Assembly (NCBI GenBank): GCA_028293285.1
Contig: JAQGPC010000073.1
Span: 1-50,139 of the forward strand
Direction: 5' to 3'
DNA length: 50,139 nucleotides
Source of the DNA: Pedosphaera sp.
GTDB taxonomy: Bacteria; Verrucomicrobiota; Verrucomicrobiia; Limisphaerales; Pedosphaeraceae
Positions 9,599 to 19,639 of the stretch are shown here, one piece after another. A program made the position numbers and the translations under genes. How positions within the stretch are numbered: position 1 is the first letter of the stretch; each line of letters starts with the position of its first letter. Below the pieces are notes generated by a model. It made no database searches. It was not told where the DNA came from and was given only the letters and a program-made list of their open reading frames with translations.

Positions 9599-12500
9599 AT
9601 GAAAAAACTACTGATTCTTCTTCAACTGTCCTTCCTCCTGCATCAGGCGACAGCGGCGCTGCCATTTTTTGATCCTTTTGCGAATGCGACGGCAACCGGT
9701 GGAAGCAGCTATACTCCCGGCACGCCTTTAGCCGGCCAGAATGTTTCCGGCAATGCATGGAATTCCCTGGGCGGTAATTTCCCGGGCATAGAACCGATGA
9801 TTGTGGCGGGCAATCTCTCGTATTCAAACATGCCGTCTGGCTCAGGCAACAGCGTCTCTTTTGCGCCCAGCGCCACGATGAGCGCACGCCTGAATTTCAA
9901 TGCCACCGTAACCACCGGCGGCAGGGCTTATTACTCTTTCCTATTAAAGATCACTGATATTTCCGCTGTGCCCACCACTGCTGCGAATAATTACTTTGTT
10001 TGTTTTAGCGATGGTTCAGCCGGGCAAGTCCAACAGTTGGCTCGGGCCGGAACACGGCTGCTGACCAAAAAATCCGGTTCTGGCTACGCGCTCGGAGTGG
10101 GTAGAAACAGCACCACGACTGATTTTGTTTATGATAGCACTGTATATAATGTTAATGATGTCTTGTTCATCGTCGGCTCTTACGAATTGGTGGGCGGTGC
10201 CACTAACGTAAATCTTTGGATCAATCCTTCGAGTTCCTCTTTCGGTTCGACCAATGCACCGTCTCCGACCGTTTCTGCGGTCAACTTTACATCGACCGTT
10301 GGCAATTTGAATACGAGCGGAGTGCAGGGCTTTGCGGTCTTGTGCCAAAATACAACTGCACCGAGCGGTATTCTTGATGAGTTGCGTATCGGCACGAATT
10401 GGTCGTCCGTCACCGGTGGCGATCCCGCCATTTTGACCTCGCCGGTCAGCCAAACCATTCCGCCTGGCAATAATGCCACCTTCAGCGTCACTGCGCGGGG
10501 AACAGCGACCTTGACGTATCAGTGGACGAAAGATGGTAATCCTCTCAGTGATGGTGGAAACATTTCCGGCGCAACCAGCGCGACCTTGACGGTCAGCAGT
10601 ATTTCCGCGAGTGATGTCGGAACATATGCCGTTCTGGTCACGAACGGGCTGGGCAATTCTGTGCAAAGCACCAGTGCCAACCTGAATCTTCTCACCGACC
10701 CGATCATTACGACCCAACCGCAAGGCCATACGAATAATTATGGCACGACCTCAATTTTCCAGGTTACTGCCTCCGGCACTGCACCCTTTGGCTACCAGTG
10801 GCACAAAGAAGGCGTGGGTGATCTTAGCGACGGTGGAAATATTTCCGGCAGCCACAGCAATATTCTGACGCTCACTGGTGTTTCTTTTCCTGATGGCGGA
10901 AATTATACGGTAACAGTCAGCAACGCTTTGGGCATGGTGAACAGCACCACGGCACAATTGACTGTGCTCGATCCTTTCATATCCGCCCAACCGGTTTTCG
11001 TTACCAACGCTGCTGGTGCGACTGCAGTTTTTCACGTGCAGGCGGTGGGTACTGGATCATTTACCTATCAGTGGTTTAAAAATGGGAATTTCATTTTCGA
11101 CAGCGGCAATTTATCGGGCACCTCCTCTGATACTCTGACCATCTCAAATATTTCTTCGACTGACCAGGCAACCTATACGGCAACCGCGGTGAATGCCTTT
11201 GGCACCGCGACGAGCAGCGGGGCAACGCTTACCGTGTTGAGTCCGGTTTCGATTCTCATCCCTCCAAGCCCGCGCACAATGGTTCCAGGTACCAGGGCGG
11301 TCTTTGTGGTTGGCGCGGGTGGCTCAACGCCTTTTACTTATCAATGGCAACGGGCAGGCACTAACATACCGAACGCCAATTCCTCAACGTACGTTTTGAC
11401 CAACGTGCAGGCCAGCCTGGCTGACAATTACCGGGTCATTGTTTCAAACTCGTTCAGTGCGGTCACTAGTTCAGTGGTCGCTTTGACAATTTCCAATAAT
11501 CTGACGCTGGCCCGGAGCAACCTGATGGTGATTCGTGTGGGTGACGGCGCACAGAGCCTGATCTTGAATGGTAATTCCATGTATATCGATCAGTTCAAAA
11601 CTACTGGCACTTATGTGAACACGATAACCATTCCGGAAAGCGGGTCGTCCTCGATGATCACCATCGGCTTGAACAATGTTGATGGCGGCAACAGTGGCAG
11701 CATCAGTGGCAGCGGCTTGACCCGCTCGAAAGATCAGCGCTTCATCGTTATGGCGGGTTATAACACCAACATCGGTTATGCTTCCAACCTGAAAGATTCG
11801 ACCTCTGGCGCCGTGCCGCGTGGCATTGCGACCATTGATTCAAATGGGCAATACACTCTCAGGGTCGCCGACACTAATTTCTCCGGTTTCTCCCAACAAT
11901 ATTGGCGTTGTGGCGTGACGGACGGGACCAATAATTTCTGGGGCGGCGCCGGTGCTGCGGGAGCTTACTACTTCGGCTTTGGCGCGCCCGCTTCTGTGGT
12001 CGAAACTAACTTTTTGAATCTTCGTTTCATGGGATTATACAACGGCGACATCTATTGTGTGTCCGCTGTCAGTGGCAACAACGGCGTTTTGAAACTGAAT
12101 GGCATGCCGACGAGCCTATCCACGGCGACCGTTCTGTTTCCCGGCACAACAGGAAGTTCCGACTTGGAAGTCAACGCCGCGGGCAACCTGATTTACGTGG
12201 CGGACGACCGCATTGCTTCCAACGGCGGCGGCGTTCAACGCTACGATTTCGACGGCTCGAACTGGACGTTGACTTATACCATGACCAACGGACTTCCTCG
12301 TGGCGTGCGCTATTTGACCGCTGATTTCAGCGGCGCAAATCCAGTCATCTACGCGGTGAGCAAGGAATTAGAAAATGATAATAACCGCATCGTAATGATT
12401 GAAGATACGGGTTCGGCTTCGGTTGGTACAACTCTGGCCTCGGCGGGTGTCAATCAAACCTTCCGCAGCGTTCGTTTCGGCCCAATCGTAAACACCGTGT

Positions 12501-12685
12501 TGCCCTCGCCAACCCTTGGGTTCTCCAGCAATGGTTCCAATATTATTCTGAGTTGGAGTGGCGCTTTCGTTCTTCAGTCTTCCACGAATGTCACCGGCAC
12601 TTACACCGATACCATTGGCGCCACGAGCCCTTATACTAACAGCTTCGGTTCTTCCGCCCAACGCTATTTCCGTCTGCGACAATAA
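9599..12685 (+). CDS. large exported protein: LamG-like domain, four Ig-like domains, beta-propeller-like region
   Basis: A 1028-residue exported protein. The ATG at 9599 gives the signal peptide MKKLLILLQLSFLLHQATA; the frame is open further upstream without a better start. Order: LamG-like domain shared with the genes at 240 and 1263 (about 20-275), four Ig-like repeats each with a YQW core (about 276-366, 367-457, 458-547, 548-634), then about 325 residues of beta-rich sequence that may be a propeller (635-960), then a C-terminal module ending RYFRLRQ, which recurs in Verrucomicrobia exported proteins. No catalytic motif is seen. It may bind the polysaccharide or act as a cell-surface adhesin; function is not established. 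It is 122 bp after the pseudopilin with no operator of its own. Confidence 0.82.
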   Translation: MKKLLILLQLSFLLHQATAALPFFDPFANATATGGSSYTPGTPLAGQNVSGNAWNSLGGNFPGIEPMIVAGNLSYSNMPSGSGNSVSFAPSATMSARLNFNATVTTGGRAYYSFLLKITDISAVPTTAANNYFVCFSDGSAGQVQQLARAGTRLLTKKSGSGYALGVGRNSTTTDFVYDSTVYNVNDVLFIVGSYELVGGATNVNLWINPSSSSFGSTNAPSPTVSAVNFTSTVGNLNTSGVQGFAVLCQNTTAPSGILDELRIGTNWSSVTGGDPAILTSPVSQTIPPGNNATFSVTARGTATLTYQWTKDGNPLSDGGNISGATSATLTVSSISASDVGTYAVLVTNGLGNSVQSTSANLNLLTDPIITTQPQGHTNNYGTTSIFQVTASGTAPFGYQWHKEGVGDLSDGGNISGSHSNILTLTGVSFPDGGNYTVTVSNALGMVNSTTAQLTVLDPFISAQPVFVTNAAGATAVFHVQAVGTGSFTYQWFKNGNFIFDSGNLSGTSSDTLTISNISSTDQATYTATAVNAFGTATSSGATLTVLSPVSILIPPSPRTMVPGTRAVFVVGAGGSTPFTYQWQRAGTNIPNANSSTYVLTNVQASLADNYRVIVSNSFSAVTSSVVALTISNNLTLARSNLMVIRVGDGAQSLILNGNSMYIDQFKTTGTYVNTITIPESGSSSMITIGLNNVDGGNSGSISGSGLTRSKDQRFIVMAGYNTNIGYASNLKDSTSGAVPRGIATIDSNGQYTLRVADTNFSGFSQQYWRCGVTDGTNNFWGGAGAAGAYYFGFGAPASVVETNFLNLRFMGLYNGDIYCVSAVSGNNGVLKLNGMPTSLSTATVLFPGTTGSSDLEVNAAGNLIYVADDRIASNGGGVQRYDFDGSNWTLTYTMTNGLPRGVRYLTADFSGANPVIYAVSKELENDNNRIVMIEDTGSASVGTTLASAGVNQTFRSVRFGPIVNTVLPSPTLGFSSNGSNIILSWSGAFVLQSSTNVTGTYTDTIGATSPYTNSFGSSAQRYFRLRQ

Positions 12686-12726
12686 TTGAGCGGGATTAAT
12701 TTCGACTCTGCATATTCCGGGCAATC

Positions 12727-14586
12727 ATGAAAAAAATATTCATAGCCGTCAGCCTTTCTATCGCGCTGCCTGCCGCAGTTTTCCAATCCGTCGCCGGGGT
12801 AGGCACTCGCACCATTCCTCATCCCCTGCCCTCACATCCTGGGAATATCTTTGTGGCGGGAGAAGTGGTTATAGTTCCGGCTCCCCCAGCAGTGGGAGAA
12901 ACATGGCACACAGTGGATTACGATGGAAAGACAGTTGCGGAAGGCAAAGTACAGGACGGAAAGATCAAACTCGGACAATTGCCGGTCGGGTATTATGAAG
13001 TCTTCCGCGGCGGCGAATCTAATCGAGTCACCGTTGGCGTGGTGGAACCATTGCACGCGCCGACTCCGCTGGATTCTCCCATTGGCATCGACGTGGCGAT
13101 GGCGTGGTTCTTTCAGAATGACGACATGCGCGGCATCGCCAATATTTGCCAATTGGCCGGCATGAATCGGGTGCGTGACCGGCTGGCATGGGGCGAGATG
13201 GAACCCAAGCGGGGAGAAATCGCATCTACCAATCGTTATGACCTGGCTTTACAAGCTCAGGGAGCGGCCGGGTTGCAGGTGCTGCAGGTGAATCATTTGT
13301 CGGCTGAGTGGGCGAATCCAAACGGCAAACATTTTCCACTCGACCTGCGTGATATCCATCATTTTTATCGCGAAATGGCGCGCCGCTGGCAGGGGCAAAT
13401 CGAAGCGTTTGAACCTTGGAATGAAGCAGACATTTCCATGTTCGGCGGCCACACAGGAGACGAGATGGCCTCGCTGCAAAAGGCGGCCTACCTTGGCTTG
13501 AAGGAGGGCAATCCAAAGCTGACGGTCTGCCAAAATGTTTTTGCCATCCACCGCCAGACCACCTTGCGTAACTTCAACGAAAATAAAGCGTGGGGTTATT
13601 TTGATACGTTCAATGTGCATCACTATGAACCACTGGAAGTATATCCCAAAGTTTACTCGGACTTTCGCGAAGTTTCCGCCGGGAAACCGATATGGGTCAG
13701 CGAATGCAATGTCACGGTGGAATGGACTGGCGATGAGCAGTTGAAGGAGCCGAACCGGGAAAATCTGCACGTGCAAAGCGAACGAGTTACCAAGATTTAT
13801 TCGCAGACCATCTATGAAGGTGCCAAGGCGGTGTTCTTCTTCGTGCTGCCGCAATATGTTGAATACAAAGCCCAATATGGATTACTGCATGCGGACATGA
13901 CGCCACGACCGTCTTTTATGGCAGCCGCTGCAGCGGGTCGTTTGCTGGCGGATGCCCAACGACTCGGACGGGTAGAAACTGCGGACAAATCGATTCAAGG
14001 ATTTCTCTTCAGCGCAAAACCGGATGGCAAACCTGCTGATGTTCTGGTGATTTGGTCAGAGGGTGAAAAAGAGTTCGAGTTGTCGAAGTCGCCTGCGGCT
14101 TGTTTTGATCATCTTGGCCGAGTGCGCTCAACTTCGGGCCGGATGCTGAAGCTAACGCGGGCGCCGTTGTATGTGGTGCTGGAAAAAGGAACGCGCCCTG
14201 CCCTAGTTCCGCCGCCTAAATTGGCGGAAACTTTGTCAGACAAGCCGGGCACCGTCATCATGCAATGTTTGATGCCGGAAAAGGACATTGTGTTAGTTAA
14301 GTCGGCGTACCAGATTGCACCGAACCACACGAATGCCATTCCAATTTTTCTTTATAATTTCGGGACTGCAAAAGTGCATGGCAAGTTAGACGTTACCGTG
14401 CCAGATAAGTGGTCAGCCTCATTTCCCCAAGAAGTGGATATTGCGCCTGGCGAACGGAAAGGACTCACCTTGGATCTTGTCAGTGTAAAAGAATGGAGCG
14501 TGGCGGCGCGAATCCGGATCAAGGGAGATTTTGGCAGTGCCGGTCAGTCGGTGCTCGGACTTCGTTTCGTGCCGACTGCGAATTAA
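12727..14586 (+). CDS. clan GH-A glycoside hydrolase-like protein (GH39-like)
   Basis: A 619-residue exported protein with signal peptide MKKIFIAVSLSIALPAAVFQSVAG. Residues about 120-400 look like a TIM barrel of clan GH-A. The acid/base candidate is E233 in P-W-N-E, the nucleophile candidate is E326 in W-V-S-E, and the 93-residue gap between them is normal for this clan. W-G-E-M-E-P-K-R-G and an H-H-Y-E loop fit GH39 or related families. About 60 residues of beta sequence precede the barrel and a beta-sandwich-like C terminus follows it. It probably hydrolyses a glycan backbone or side chain outside the cytoplasm; the substrate cannot be read from sequence. Last gene of the plus-strand cluster, 41 bp behind the Ig-repeat protein, convergent with the second sulfatase (22 bp between stops). 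Confidence 0.78.
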   Translation: MKKIFIAVSLSIALPAAVFQSVAGVGTRTIPHPLPSHPGNIFVAGEVVIVPAPPAVGETWHTVDYDGKTVAEGKVQDGKIKLGQLPVGYYEVFRGGESNRVTVGVVEPLHAPTPLDSPIGIDVAMAWFFQNDDMRGIANICQLAGMNRVRDRLAWGEMEPKRGEIASTNRYDLALQAQGAAGLQVLQVNHLSAEWANPNGKHFPLDLRDIHHFYREMARRWQGQIEAFEPWNEADISMFGGHTGDEMASLQKAAYLGLKEGNPKLTVCQNVFAIHRQTTLRNFNENKAWGYFDTFNVHHYEPLEVYPKVYSDFREVSAGKPIWVSECNVTVEWTGDEQLKEPNRENLHVQSERVTKIYSQTIYEGAKAVFFFVLPQYVEYKAQYGLLHADMTPRPSFMAAAAAGRLLADAQRLGRVETADKSIQGFLFSAKPDGKPADVLVIWSEGEKEFELSKSPAACFDHLGRVRSTSGRMLKLTRAPLYVVLEKGTRPALVPPPKLAETLSDKPGTVIMQCLMPEKDIVLVKSAYQIAPNHTNAIPIFLYNFGTAKVHGKLDVTVPDKWSASFPQEVDIAPGERKGLTLDLVSVKEWSVAARIRIKGDFGSAGQSVLGLRFVPTAN

Positions 14587-14608
14587 CCAGCGTTTGTTCT
14601 GCTGTTAC

Positions 14609-16078
14609 TCAGCTTTTTTTCTTCTTTTTGGCGTCAGGATTGTGTTCCGGCTTGGAGGGATCGTAATTGGGATTGGGCGTGGGCATTTGCGCGCCTACTT
14701 CTTTTCGCCAGACATGCAGACGGGCGCGAAGTTCATCCGCCTTGGCCGGCATTTTGGCAGCCAGGTTGTTTTGTTCGCCAATATCTTCCTTGAGGTTGTA
14801 AAGCTCGATGCGCATGTCGTCGTAGAACTCGATTAATTTAAAATCACCGGCGTGAATTGCGCCATAAGGAGTGGTACCGCCAAGTTGGTAGTGTTGGTAG
14901 TGCGGATAATGCCAGAAAAGCGCGTCCCGCTTTAGTTTCCCGGATTGTTTTAATATCGGCACCAAACTGACGCCATCCACTGCGTTGTGAGCTGAATCCT
15001 CCAGCCCGAGCATTTCGAGAATGGTGGGATATAAATCCATGCTGATGACCGACGTGTCACTGACACTACCGGGCTTGGTGGTTTTGGGCCAATACACGAT
15101 AAGCGGCACACGGGTTCCGCCTTCGTAGCAGGAGCCTTTGCCAACCCGGAGCGGCTTGTTGGAAGTGGTCGGCACGCGGCCGCCGTTATCGGAAGCAAAA
15201 ATTACAATGGTATGATCCGCGAGTTTAAGTTCATCCAGTTTATTGCGAATGCGACCGACAGTTTCATCCATGCTTTCAATCATCGCGGCATAGACAGCAT
15301 TGCTTTGGGTCAAGCCGGCGTGACGTTTGGCACGGTATTTTTCGACGAGCGCTTCCTTGCCTTGCACTGGCAGATGAACGGCGAAATGCGGGAAATAAAG
15401 AAAGAATGGTTTATCCTTGTGCTGTTCGATGTAGCGCAGGGCTTCGTCGCCGAGCCGGTCAGTCAGGTATTCACCTTTGGGACCGTCCGGCAGGGTCGCA
15501 ATGTTGTATGGCGCAAAATAAGATTTGGGTGAAGGCGCTTCCGTGCCGGCAATGTTGATATCGAAACCCTGTTTGTCCGGATAATAAGCTTCGCCGCCCA
15601 GGTGCCACTTGCCGATGCTGGCGGTGGCATAACCGGCGGATTTCAGGGCTCGCGCGATATTAACTTCCTGCAGCGGCAAATATTTTGTCCAATCCGGCAC
15701 TTGCAACTTCGGATTTTCAGGCGGTAAGCCGGGAATCCAATCGGTGACATGCAATCGTGCGGGGTATTTTCCACTCAACAAGGCGGCGCGCGTTGGCGAA
15801 CAAACCGTGCAAGCGGAATAGGCTTGGGTAAATTTCATGCCTTCGCGCGCCAGCTTGTCTATGTTCGGCGACTCGTAGAAATCGCTGCCGTAACAGGCAA
15901 GATCCGTCCAGCCGAAATCATCGGCCAGGATGAGCACCACGTTGAGCTTGGGTGACGCGGCAGCGTTTGCCATTGGCGACGGAAACAATCCGCTGATAAC
16001 CACCAGCATGAAAGCCAAGCATTTCATCAGGACCGGATGCCTGTGTAATTTTTTCTGTTGGATATTTGTCTTATTCAT
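14609..16078 (-). CDS. exported type I sulfatase (arylsulfatase A-like)
   Basis: A 489-residue sulfatase. Hydrophobic leader (LAFMLVVISGLFPSPMANA) after about 20 residues; an internal Met18 is a possible alternative start. Metal ligands D53 and D54 (L-A-D-D-F-G), formylglycine signature C93-S-P-T-R, then GKWHLG and F-A-S-D-N-G-G, as in arylsulfatase A-like enzymes. The C terminus ends in a run of five lysines, which is odd but read directly from the bases. It begins 27 bp after the permease stop, so it is probably the last gene of the sugar-transport operon. That links transport to de-sulfation. Single-domain, unlike the chimeric sulfatase at 1263. Confidence 0.92.
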   Translation of the reverse strand: MNKTNIQQKKLHRHPVLMKCLAFMLVVISGLFPSPMANAAASPKLNVVLILADDFGWTDLACYGSDFYESPNIDKLAREGMKFTQAYSACTVCSPTRAALLSGKYPARLHVTDWIPGLPPENPKLQVPDWTKYLPLQEVNIARALKSAGYATASIGKWHLGGEAYYPDKQGFDINIAGTEAPSPKSYFAPYNIATLPDGPKGEYLTDRLGDEALRYIEQHKDKPFFLYFPHFAVHLPVQGKEALVEKYRAKRHAGLTQSNAVYAAMIESMDETVGRIRNKLDELKLADHTIVIFASDNGGRVPTTSNKPLRVGKGSCYEGGTRVPLIVYWPKTTKPGSVSDTSVISMDLYPTILEMLGLEDSAHNAVDGVSLVPILKQSGKLKRDALFWHYPHYQHYQLGGTTPYGAIHAGDFKLIEFYDDMRIELYNLKEDIGEQNNLAAKMPAKADELRARLHVWRKEVGAQMPTPNPNYDPSKPEHNPDAKKKKKS

Positions 16079-16105
16079 AAATTCACCATCTTTCTTATTT
16101 TGAAA

Positions 16106-17107
16106 TCAATGCGACGGCTTTTGCGATTGTGGTCGGGAAAATAATTTTTTAAGCAAACTAAATTTGCTGCCAGCCAGATGATGCCGCCAGGCATCGAGAA
16201 TGACCGCGCCCACAATCACCATTCCAGTAACCACTCGCTTGACCGGCTCGGACGCGCCGATCTGGGCGAGACCGGCGCTGAGTGTGGCAATGATGAGCAC
16301 ACCGAAAAAAGTATTTATTACCGAGCCGCGTCCGCCCATCAGACTCGTGCCGCCGATGACGACTGCCGCGATGGCTGAGAGTTCAAGCCCAACTCCTGCA
16401 TTCGGATCGGACGAACCCAAACGGGACGTGTAAAATACTCCGCCCAACCCACTCAATAATCCCAAAAGTGCAAACACCGCAATCTTCGCCGGTTTGGGAT
16501 TGATGCCGGAAAGGCGCACCGCGTTTTCATTAGTCCCAATCGCCACTAAATACCGACCAAACACAGTTCGTGATAAAACAATTTGCCCCACCACAATTAC
16601 CGCCAGAGCAATGAGGAATGCGGGTGAAACAGCCAGACCACTGATTGGCTCTGACAAACCTTCCACGGCGGAGCCGATGTATTTGGTTTGGGAATTAGTA
16701 GTGAGATAGGCAAGGCCGCGCGCGATTTCCAACATGCCCAACGTCACAATAAATGAAGGAATGCCGAGGCAAACGCTGATGAGGCCATTGAAAGTCCCGG
16801 CTGCCAGACCAATGGCCATACTGATGAGGGCCGCCATCCAAAAAGATAAATGGTGATCCACCAGCGCCACTCCAACCACGGAACCGCAAAGACCAAGCAC
16901 AGAGCCCACGGAAAGATCAATGCCGCCGATGATCAGCACCAGAGTCATCCCTGCGGCGATGACGGCGAGAGCGGGAATGCGATTGGCCAGCGTGACAAAG
17001 GTTCGCGTGCTCAGAAAATTGTGGCTCAACATGCCGAACAGCAGCACCAATCCAAGCCATATGATGAGCATGGCGGCGTATTCTACAAATTTTTTAGGCT
17101 TTATCAT
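16106..17107 (-). CDS. ABC sugar transporter permease (RbsC-like)
   Basis: A 333-residue integral membrane protein with about eight to ten hydrophobic segments. It carries landmarks of the ribose/xylose/arabinose permease family: GGIDLSVGSVLGL, P-S-F-I-V-T-L-G-M-L and GGTSLMGGRGS. It forms the channel of the importer together with the ATPase at 17109 (one base separates the genes) and the binding protein at 18640. The family mostly carries pentoses or similar monosaccharides; the sugar here is inferred, not shown. Confidence 0.93.
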   Translation of the reverse strand: MIKPKKFVEYAAMLIIWLGLVLLFGMLSHNFLSTRTFVTLANRIPALAVIAAGMTLVLIIGGIDLSVGSVLGLCGSVVGVALVDHHLSFWMAALISMAIGLAAGTFNGLISVCLGIPSFIVTLGMLEIARGLAYLTTNSQTKYIGSAVEGLSEPISGLAVSPAFLIALAVIVVGQIVLSRTVFGRYLVAIGTNENAVRLSGINPKPAKIAVFALLGLLSGLGGVFYTSRLGSSDPNAGVGLELSAIAAVVIGGTSLMGGRGSVINTFFGVLIIATLSAGLAQIGASEPVKRVVTGMVIVGAVILDAWRHHLAGSKFSLLKKLFSRPQSQKPSH

Positions 17108-17108
17108 T

Positions 17109-18629
17109 TTAGGATGATGAGGCGCCCTTTTCCGTCATAAAACCACTGAATGCCGCCTGGGTGATTTTTTCCTGCGTCCATTCACTCGCGGAAAATTCGG
17201 CAGCGATGCGGCCTTCACACATTACGATGATGCGGTCGCTGAGCGACATCAATTCAATCAGTTCACTGGACACAACTACAAGTGCCTTCCCGTCGCGAGC
17301 CAGACCACGCAGTAGTTGGTAAATGGTGTCTTTCGCGGCGACATCAATTCCGCGCGTAGGTTCATCGAATAACAGGACACCGCAGTCTCGCGCTAGCCAG
17401 CGCGCAATAACTACCTTCTGTTGATTGCCGCCGCTCAATTCGCCAACGGGTTGTTCGATGGAGGCACAACGCACTTGGAGTTGTTGGCAAAAGATATCGC
17501 TGGTCTTAACTTCTGCATCAGAGTCCAGCCAACCACCGCTGCCGGCGTGTCGTTCCAGAGTGCCAAGCGTGGTATTAACCCGAATGGGTTGTGATAGTAA
17601 CAGACCATCCTGTTTGCGATCTTCGGGAATCAGACCAATTCCTGCGCGAACAGCATCCACCGGGCTGCGAATGACGACCGGACGCCCTTGCAATAGAATC
17701 TCACCGCTGGCCTTTGGGTCCGCTCCAAAAATGGCTCGCAATGTTTCCGTGCGGCCCGAACCGATAAGCCCGGCGATGCCTAAAATTTCACCTTGGCGCA
17801 CCTCGAAGCTCACATCGTTGACGCGGTTACCAGCCCGTAAGTTCCGCACGGTTAAGGCAACAGGGCCAAGGGATTTTTCGCCCGCCGGTTTGGAATTGGG
17901 AAGATCATGTCCGGCCATCTCGCGGATCAATTCCGTTGGAGTTATCTCATCCACATTGTGCGTGGCAATATGACGGCCATCGCGCAATACGGTTATGCGA
18001 TTGGCAATGCGCCGAATCTCATCCATGCGGTGACTGACATAAATAATCCCCACGCCCTCAGCTTGAAGTTTGCGGATGTTGTCGAAAAGCTGCTCGATTT
18101 CCGGGTCGGTCAGCGCGGCTGTCGGTTCATCCAGAATAAGCAAATGGCAATTTTGCGACAAGGCCCCGGCAATCTCGATGAGCTGCTGGTGTCCAACTCC
18201 AAGTTGTCCAGCAGGTGTAGCTGGGTCGAGCTCGCCCAAGCCAACGCGCGTCAGTGCTTGATGAGCTTTTTCATTTAGGTCAGCGTAGCGAATCATTCCT
18301 CCGCGTTGTGGCAAGCGATTCAGAAAGATATTTTCGGCAATGCTCAAGGTGCCGATGACGTTCAGTTCCTGCAGCACCATGATGACACCGGCATGTTCTG
18401 CATCGCGCTTCGAAGTCGGTGCATAAGAGCGGCCGTTGAATTGCATTTCACCTCCATCTGGCGAGGTCAAACCGGAGAGAATACGGGCAAAAGTGGATTT
18501 CCCAGCGCCATTGCTTCCCACCAGCGCATGGACTTCTCCACACTGTAATTCGAAATTGAAATCCGAAAGGACAGGAACGTTATAACTCTTCTCCAAGCCA
18601 GTGACACGCAGAAGAGGAACAGCAGACAT
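17109..18629 (-). CDS. ABC sugar transporter ATP-binding protein, two ATPase domains (RbsA-like)
   Basis: 506 residues from the ATG at 18629; a longer in-frame start at 18656 would overlap the binding-protein gene by 17 bases. Two ABC domains in tandem as in RbsA/XylG/AraG. The first has Walker A GSNGAGKST (residues 39-46) and L-I-L-D-E-P-T. The second has the degenerate Walker A region G-L-I-G-S-G-R-T-E, signature LSGGNQQKV and L-L-F-D-E-P-T-R-G-I-D. A weak second P-loop is normal for this family. It powers import and sits between the binding protein and the permease. Confidence 0.93.
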   Translation of the reverse strand: MSAVPLLRVTGLEKSYNVPVLSDFNFELQCGEVHALVGSNGAGKSTFARILSGLTSPDGGEMQFNGRSYAPTSKRDAEHAGVIMVLQELNVIGTLSIAENIFLNRLPQRGGMIRYADLNEKAHQALTRVGLGELDPATPAGQLGVGHQQLIEIAGALSQNCHLLILDEPTAALTDPEIEQLFDNIRKLQAEGVGIIYVSHRMDEIRRIANRITVLRDGRHIATHNVDEITPTELIREMAGHDLPNSKPAGEKSLGPVALTVRNLRAGNRVNDVSFEVRQGEILGIAGLIGSGRTETLRAIFGADPKASGEILLQGRPVVIRSPVDAVRAGIGLIPEDRKQDGLLLSQPIRVNTTLGTLERHAGSGGWLDSDAEVKTSDIFCQQLQVRCASIEQPVGELSGGNQQKVVIARWLARDCGVLLFDEPTRGIDVAAKDTIYQLLRGLARDGKALVVVSSELIELMSLSDRIIVMCEGRIAAEFSASEWTQEKITQAAFSGFMTEKGASSS

Positions 18630-18639
18630 AGCTAATGGA

Positions 18640-19617
18640 TTACTTGGTGATAACATCGACCGCCGTGGTTTGGTCCGCAGGCGGGGCTTCTCCCTTCAAA
18701 ATTTTCAAGGCGGCTTCAATTCCAAATACCGCCAGTTGATCGCCGTGCTGGTCGGCAGTCGCCACGACTTGTCCTTTATCGATCATCGGACGCATGGCGC
18801 TGATATTATCGAACCCGACAACGAGCACTTTGCCGGTTTTATTTGCCGCCTGGACGGCAGCAACCGCACCCAGAGCCATGTTGTCGTTGGCGCATAGGAT
18901 TGCTTTGAGCTCGGGATTTTCGCTGAGCATGGCGGAGGCAACGGTATTGGCCTTTTCCATTTCCCAGTTGCCACTTTGCACGCTCACGATGTTCATACCA
19001 GCGGTTTTCATGGCATCTTCAAAACCGAGCCGACGCTGCTGGCCATTGAAGGCGGTGGGAATACCCTCAATGATGGCAACTTTATCGCCGGATTTGAGTT
19101 GTTTTGCGAGCGCTTCCCCCACCCTGTGGGCTCCGGAGCGATTGTCCGGACCGACAAAAGGTATCTTCAAGTCCGCCTGCTTGAGGACATCTATGTCGAG
19201 TTTGTTATCGATGTTTACCACCAGTATACCCGCCTCCTTGGCGTGTTTCAGAACTGTTGCCAGCGCTTTTGAATCTGCTGGCGCAATGACAATGGCATTG
19301 ACCTGCTGCGCAATCATCTGCTCAACCAGGTTCACTTGCTCAGAAAGATCGGTTTCTGTTTTAATGCCGTTGACGATGAGATCGTAATTCGCGGGGTTCG
19401 CGCTTTGATGCTTTTTTGCGCCTTCAGCCATTGTGCTGAAAAATTCATTCGCCAACGATTTCATGACCAGAGCGATCTTTGGTTTGCCGGTGACTGGCTT
19501 GGCTTCAGTTGGATTACCTGCTTTATTACAACCCGTATTCAGCCAAGCCATGGCGATCAAACTGAGTAGCAAGACTGCGAAACAGTGGGTGGGAAATAAG
19601 CTTGAGCGATGTTTCAT
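18640..19617 (-). CDS. sugar ABC transporter substrate-binding lipoprotein (RbsB-like)
   Basis: 325 residues from the ATG at 19617. The frame is open a further 13 codons upstream, but that would run into operator 4, and the Met at 19617 gives a normal lipoprotein signal: a hydrophobic stretch ending L-N-T-G-C30. The body is a periplasmic-binding-protein fold of the RbsB type, with KIALVMKSLANEFF at the start, N-A-I-V-I-A-P-A-D-S, and a VVGFDNI motif before the last lobe. It captures the sugar and hands it to the permease. First gene of the transport operon. Confidence 0.92.
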   Translation of the reverse strand: MKHRSSLFPTHCFAVLLLSLIAMAWLNTGCNKAGNPTEAKPVTGKPKIALVMKSLANEFFSTMAEGAKKHQSANPANYDLIVNGIKTETDLSEQVNLVEQMIAQQVNAIVIAPADSKALATVLKHAKEAGILVVNIDNKLDIDVLKQADLKIPFVGPDNRSGAHRVGEALAKQLKSGDKVAIIEGIPTAFNGQQRRLGFEDAMKTAGMNIVSVQSGNWEMEKANTVASAMLSENPELKAILCANDNMALGAVAAVQAANKTGKVLVVGFDNISAMRPMIDKGQVVATADQHGDQLAVFGIEAALKILKGEAPPADQTTAVDVITK

Positions 19618-19639
19618 AAAAGCTAATGGGTTATTATTG

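Noticed and set aside
10016-10729. 237-codon minus-strand frame
   Set aside because: Antisense to the Ig-repeat protein, no domain.
13249-13875. 208-codon minus-strand frame
   Set aside because: Antisense to the GH39-like gene, no domain.
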